Of a stretch of 64,000 bases of DNA, positions 62,971 to 64,000 are shown piece by piece. The DNA lies in the NCBI GenBank assembly GCA_038496675.1, contig CM076669.1:5528696-5592695 (forward strand), written 5' to 3'. Within the stretch, counting starts at the first letter, position 1; each line of letters opens with the position of its first letter. Below the pieces are notes generated by a model that worked only from the letters and a program-made list of their open reading frames with translations, was not told the DNA's origin and made no database searches. The position numbers and the translations under genes are program-made. This stretch comes from Rachycentron canadum (taxonomy: Eukaryota > Chordata > Actinopteri > Carangiformes > Rachycentridae).

Positions 62971-64000
62971 ATTCAATCTTATAAAAGTGTGGATGCAGCA
63001 GTCTACTATAAATCTGTTGATGACTAATAAAGATTATCCTGGCAATACTGCATATGAAACATTTTCTCATCCCATCCCCCCTCTTTTCTTCTAGCATTCC
63101 CCTCTCTCTTTTGTCGTGTATACTTCTCCCCAGAAATAATTAAGAAATCCCTCCCACTTATCTATTTCCCTCCCTCACCTCTTGTCTCCGCACCCCTGTT
63201 ATCTCCCATCAGCTCATCTCTCGCCATCCTCCTTCTCCCTCCCCCTCCTTACCTCTCCAGACTTTGTGTCCTACTTCTGTAGTAGCAGAGCCAGCACCAT
63301 CACAGAGCCCACATTGAGGATACCCAGGCCTGCAGAGATGTGAATTTCCCAACACCAGATATATAATTTTTTTGGCTTTCTCCTGCATGACCCCTCCTGG
63401 TTGTTGCCACTCCATGATTACACAAACAGGGAGAACACGTTCAAATACTTATTTTTATTATTAATATTATTACAACCACCTCACACATGTAGTGCAGTTT
63501 TCATAGAATTTATTTTTGTCCACAGAAGAAATGTGGGGTTCATTAGCCGTGATATTTTTGTGGAATACAGAGCAAAGAGTTGCATTAGCTTGAAGTGGAG
63601 GGGTTTAATTTGGATGCCAGAGGCAGCGTTTAATGAAAAATCAAGTGGGTTTGTTAGTACAGTATGTCTCAGACTGCATTCATTCAGCACCAGAGGGTTA
63701 CTCTGTTGAACTGTATCCATAAACTACAGTGTGTGCTTAGTTCAGAAAAGATAAGACGCTGAAAAAAGGCATTTTTACAGATTTGGTGTAAATTTATTCA
63801 GTTTATTACACAATCTACATCATAAAAACACATAGTTGAGATGAACAAATGTGTATGTTTCTAAAGGTTTAGCTTAGCATGAGGTAATTCCTTAAATTGG
63901 GCTTTTATTCAATATCAAACTTTAATGTATAGATTGATATATTGCATTGAAATTTTTCATTAATAATAGTGTTATGTTTGTTGGGAACAGTTGGTCCTTG

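Larger units (their letters stand above)
61722..64000 (+). other. Intron after the first PDZ1 exon (partial)
   Basis: No further exon is seen up to the window edge. It holds a CA microsatellite (62312-62335), a dispersed teleost repeat (62610-62970) and a C/T-rich stretch (63065-63260). Confidence 0.85.

Noticed and set aside
1..64000. CRISPR arrays, bacterial operons, phage or viral genes
   Set aside because: The window is intron-rich vertebrate DNA; no regularly spaced repeats or viral protein motifs were seen.

Overview
The window is a stretch of vertebrate, almost certainly teleost fish, nuclear DNA. It is intron-dominated and AT-leaning, full of long CA/GT, GA and AT microsatellites, tRNA-derived SINEs, MITEs and a decayed Tc1/mariner copy of fish type. 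It carries one supportable protein gene, on the + strand: a MAGI-family scaffold (membrane-associated guanylate kinase, WW and PDZ domain containing) that reads closest to MAGI2. Seven canonical coding exons are recognised by protein content, AG/GT boundaries and matching codon phase: 29975-30094 (guanylate-kinase-like domain), 35101-35316 (end of GK and basic/acidic linker), 38148-38358 and 40868-40947 (WW1), 57993-58050 and 59283-59404 (WW2 and a short polyQ), and 61539-61721 (start of PDZ1). The 5' end of the gene (PDZ0 and the start of GK) lies before the window, and the rest of PDZ1 onward lies after it. The paralogue (magi2a or magi2b) cannot be decided here.

Layout: bases 1-29974 are one long intron with no recognised exon. 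It contains an assembly gap (3452-3789) with a 19-base Tn5/Nextera adapter remnant 53 bases before it, a dead Tc1-like transposon (about 11660-12610), a MITE copy, a SINE and several unique stretches that look like possible conserved noncoding elements. From 29975 to 61721 the exons are separated by introns of 1.2 to 17 kb. The 17 kb intron (40948-57992) is the most repeat-rich and includes a local duplication about 4 kb apart. The tail, 61722-64000, is the intron after the first PDZ1 exon.

The main unexplained signal is a 303-base GC-rich open block at 60353-60655, between the last WW2 exon and the first PDZ1 exon. It has an AG acceptor, a GTAAGT donor, exactly 101 codons' worth of sequence and the right phase (1-1) to be included or skipped without breaking the frame. 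Its reading frame is also open from an upstream ATG at 60346, and two RFX X-box-like palindromes lie at 60198-60211 and 60243-60256, so it might alternatively be a first exon of a short PDZ-only form. All the exon modules here (GK, linker, WW1 pair, WW2 pair, candidate cassette) are symmetric phase 1-1 units. Other notable items are a MITE nested in another MITE with a clean TTAA duplication, and a local duplication of intronic DNA carrying the same MITE.
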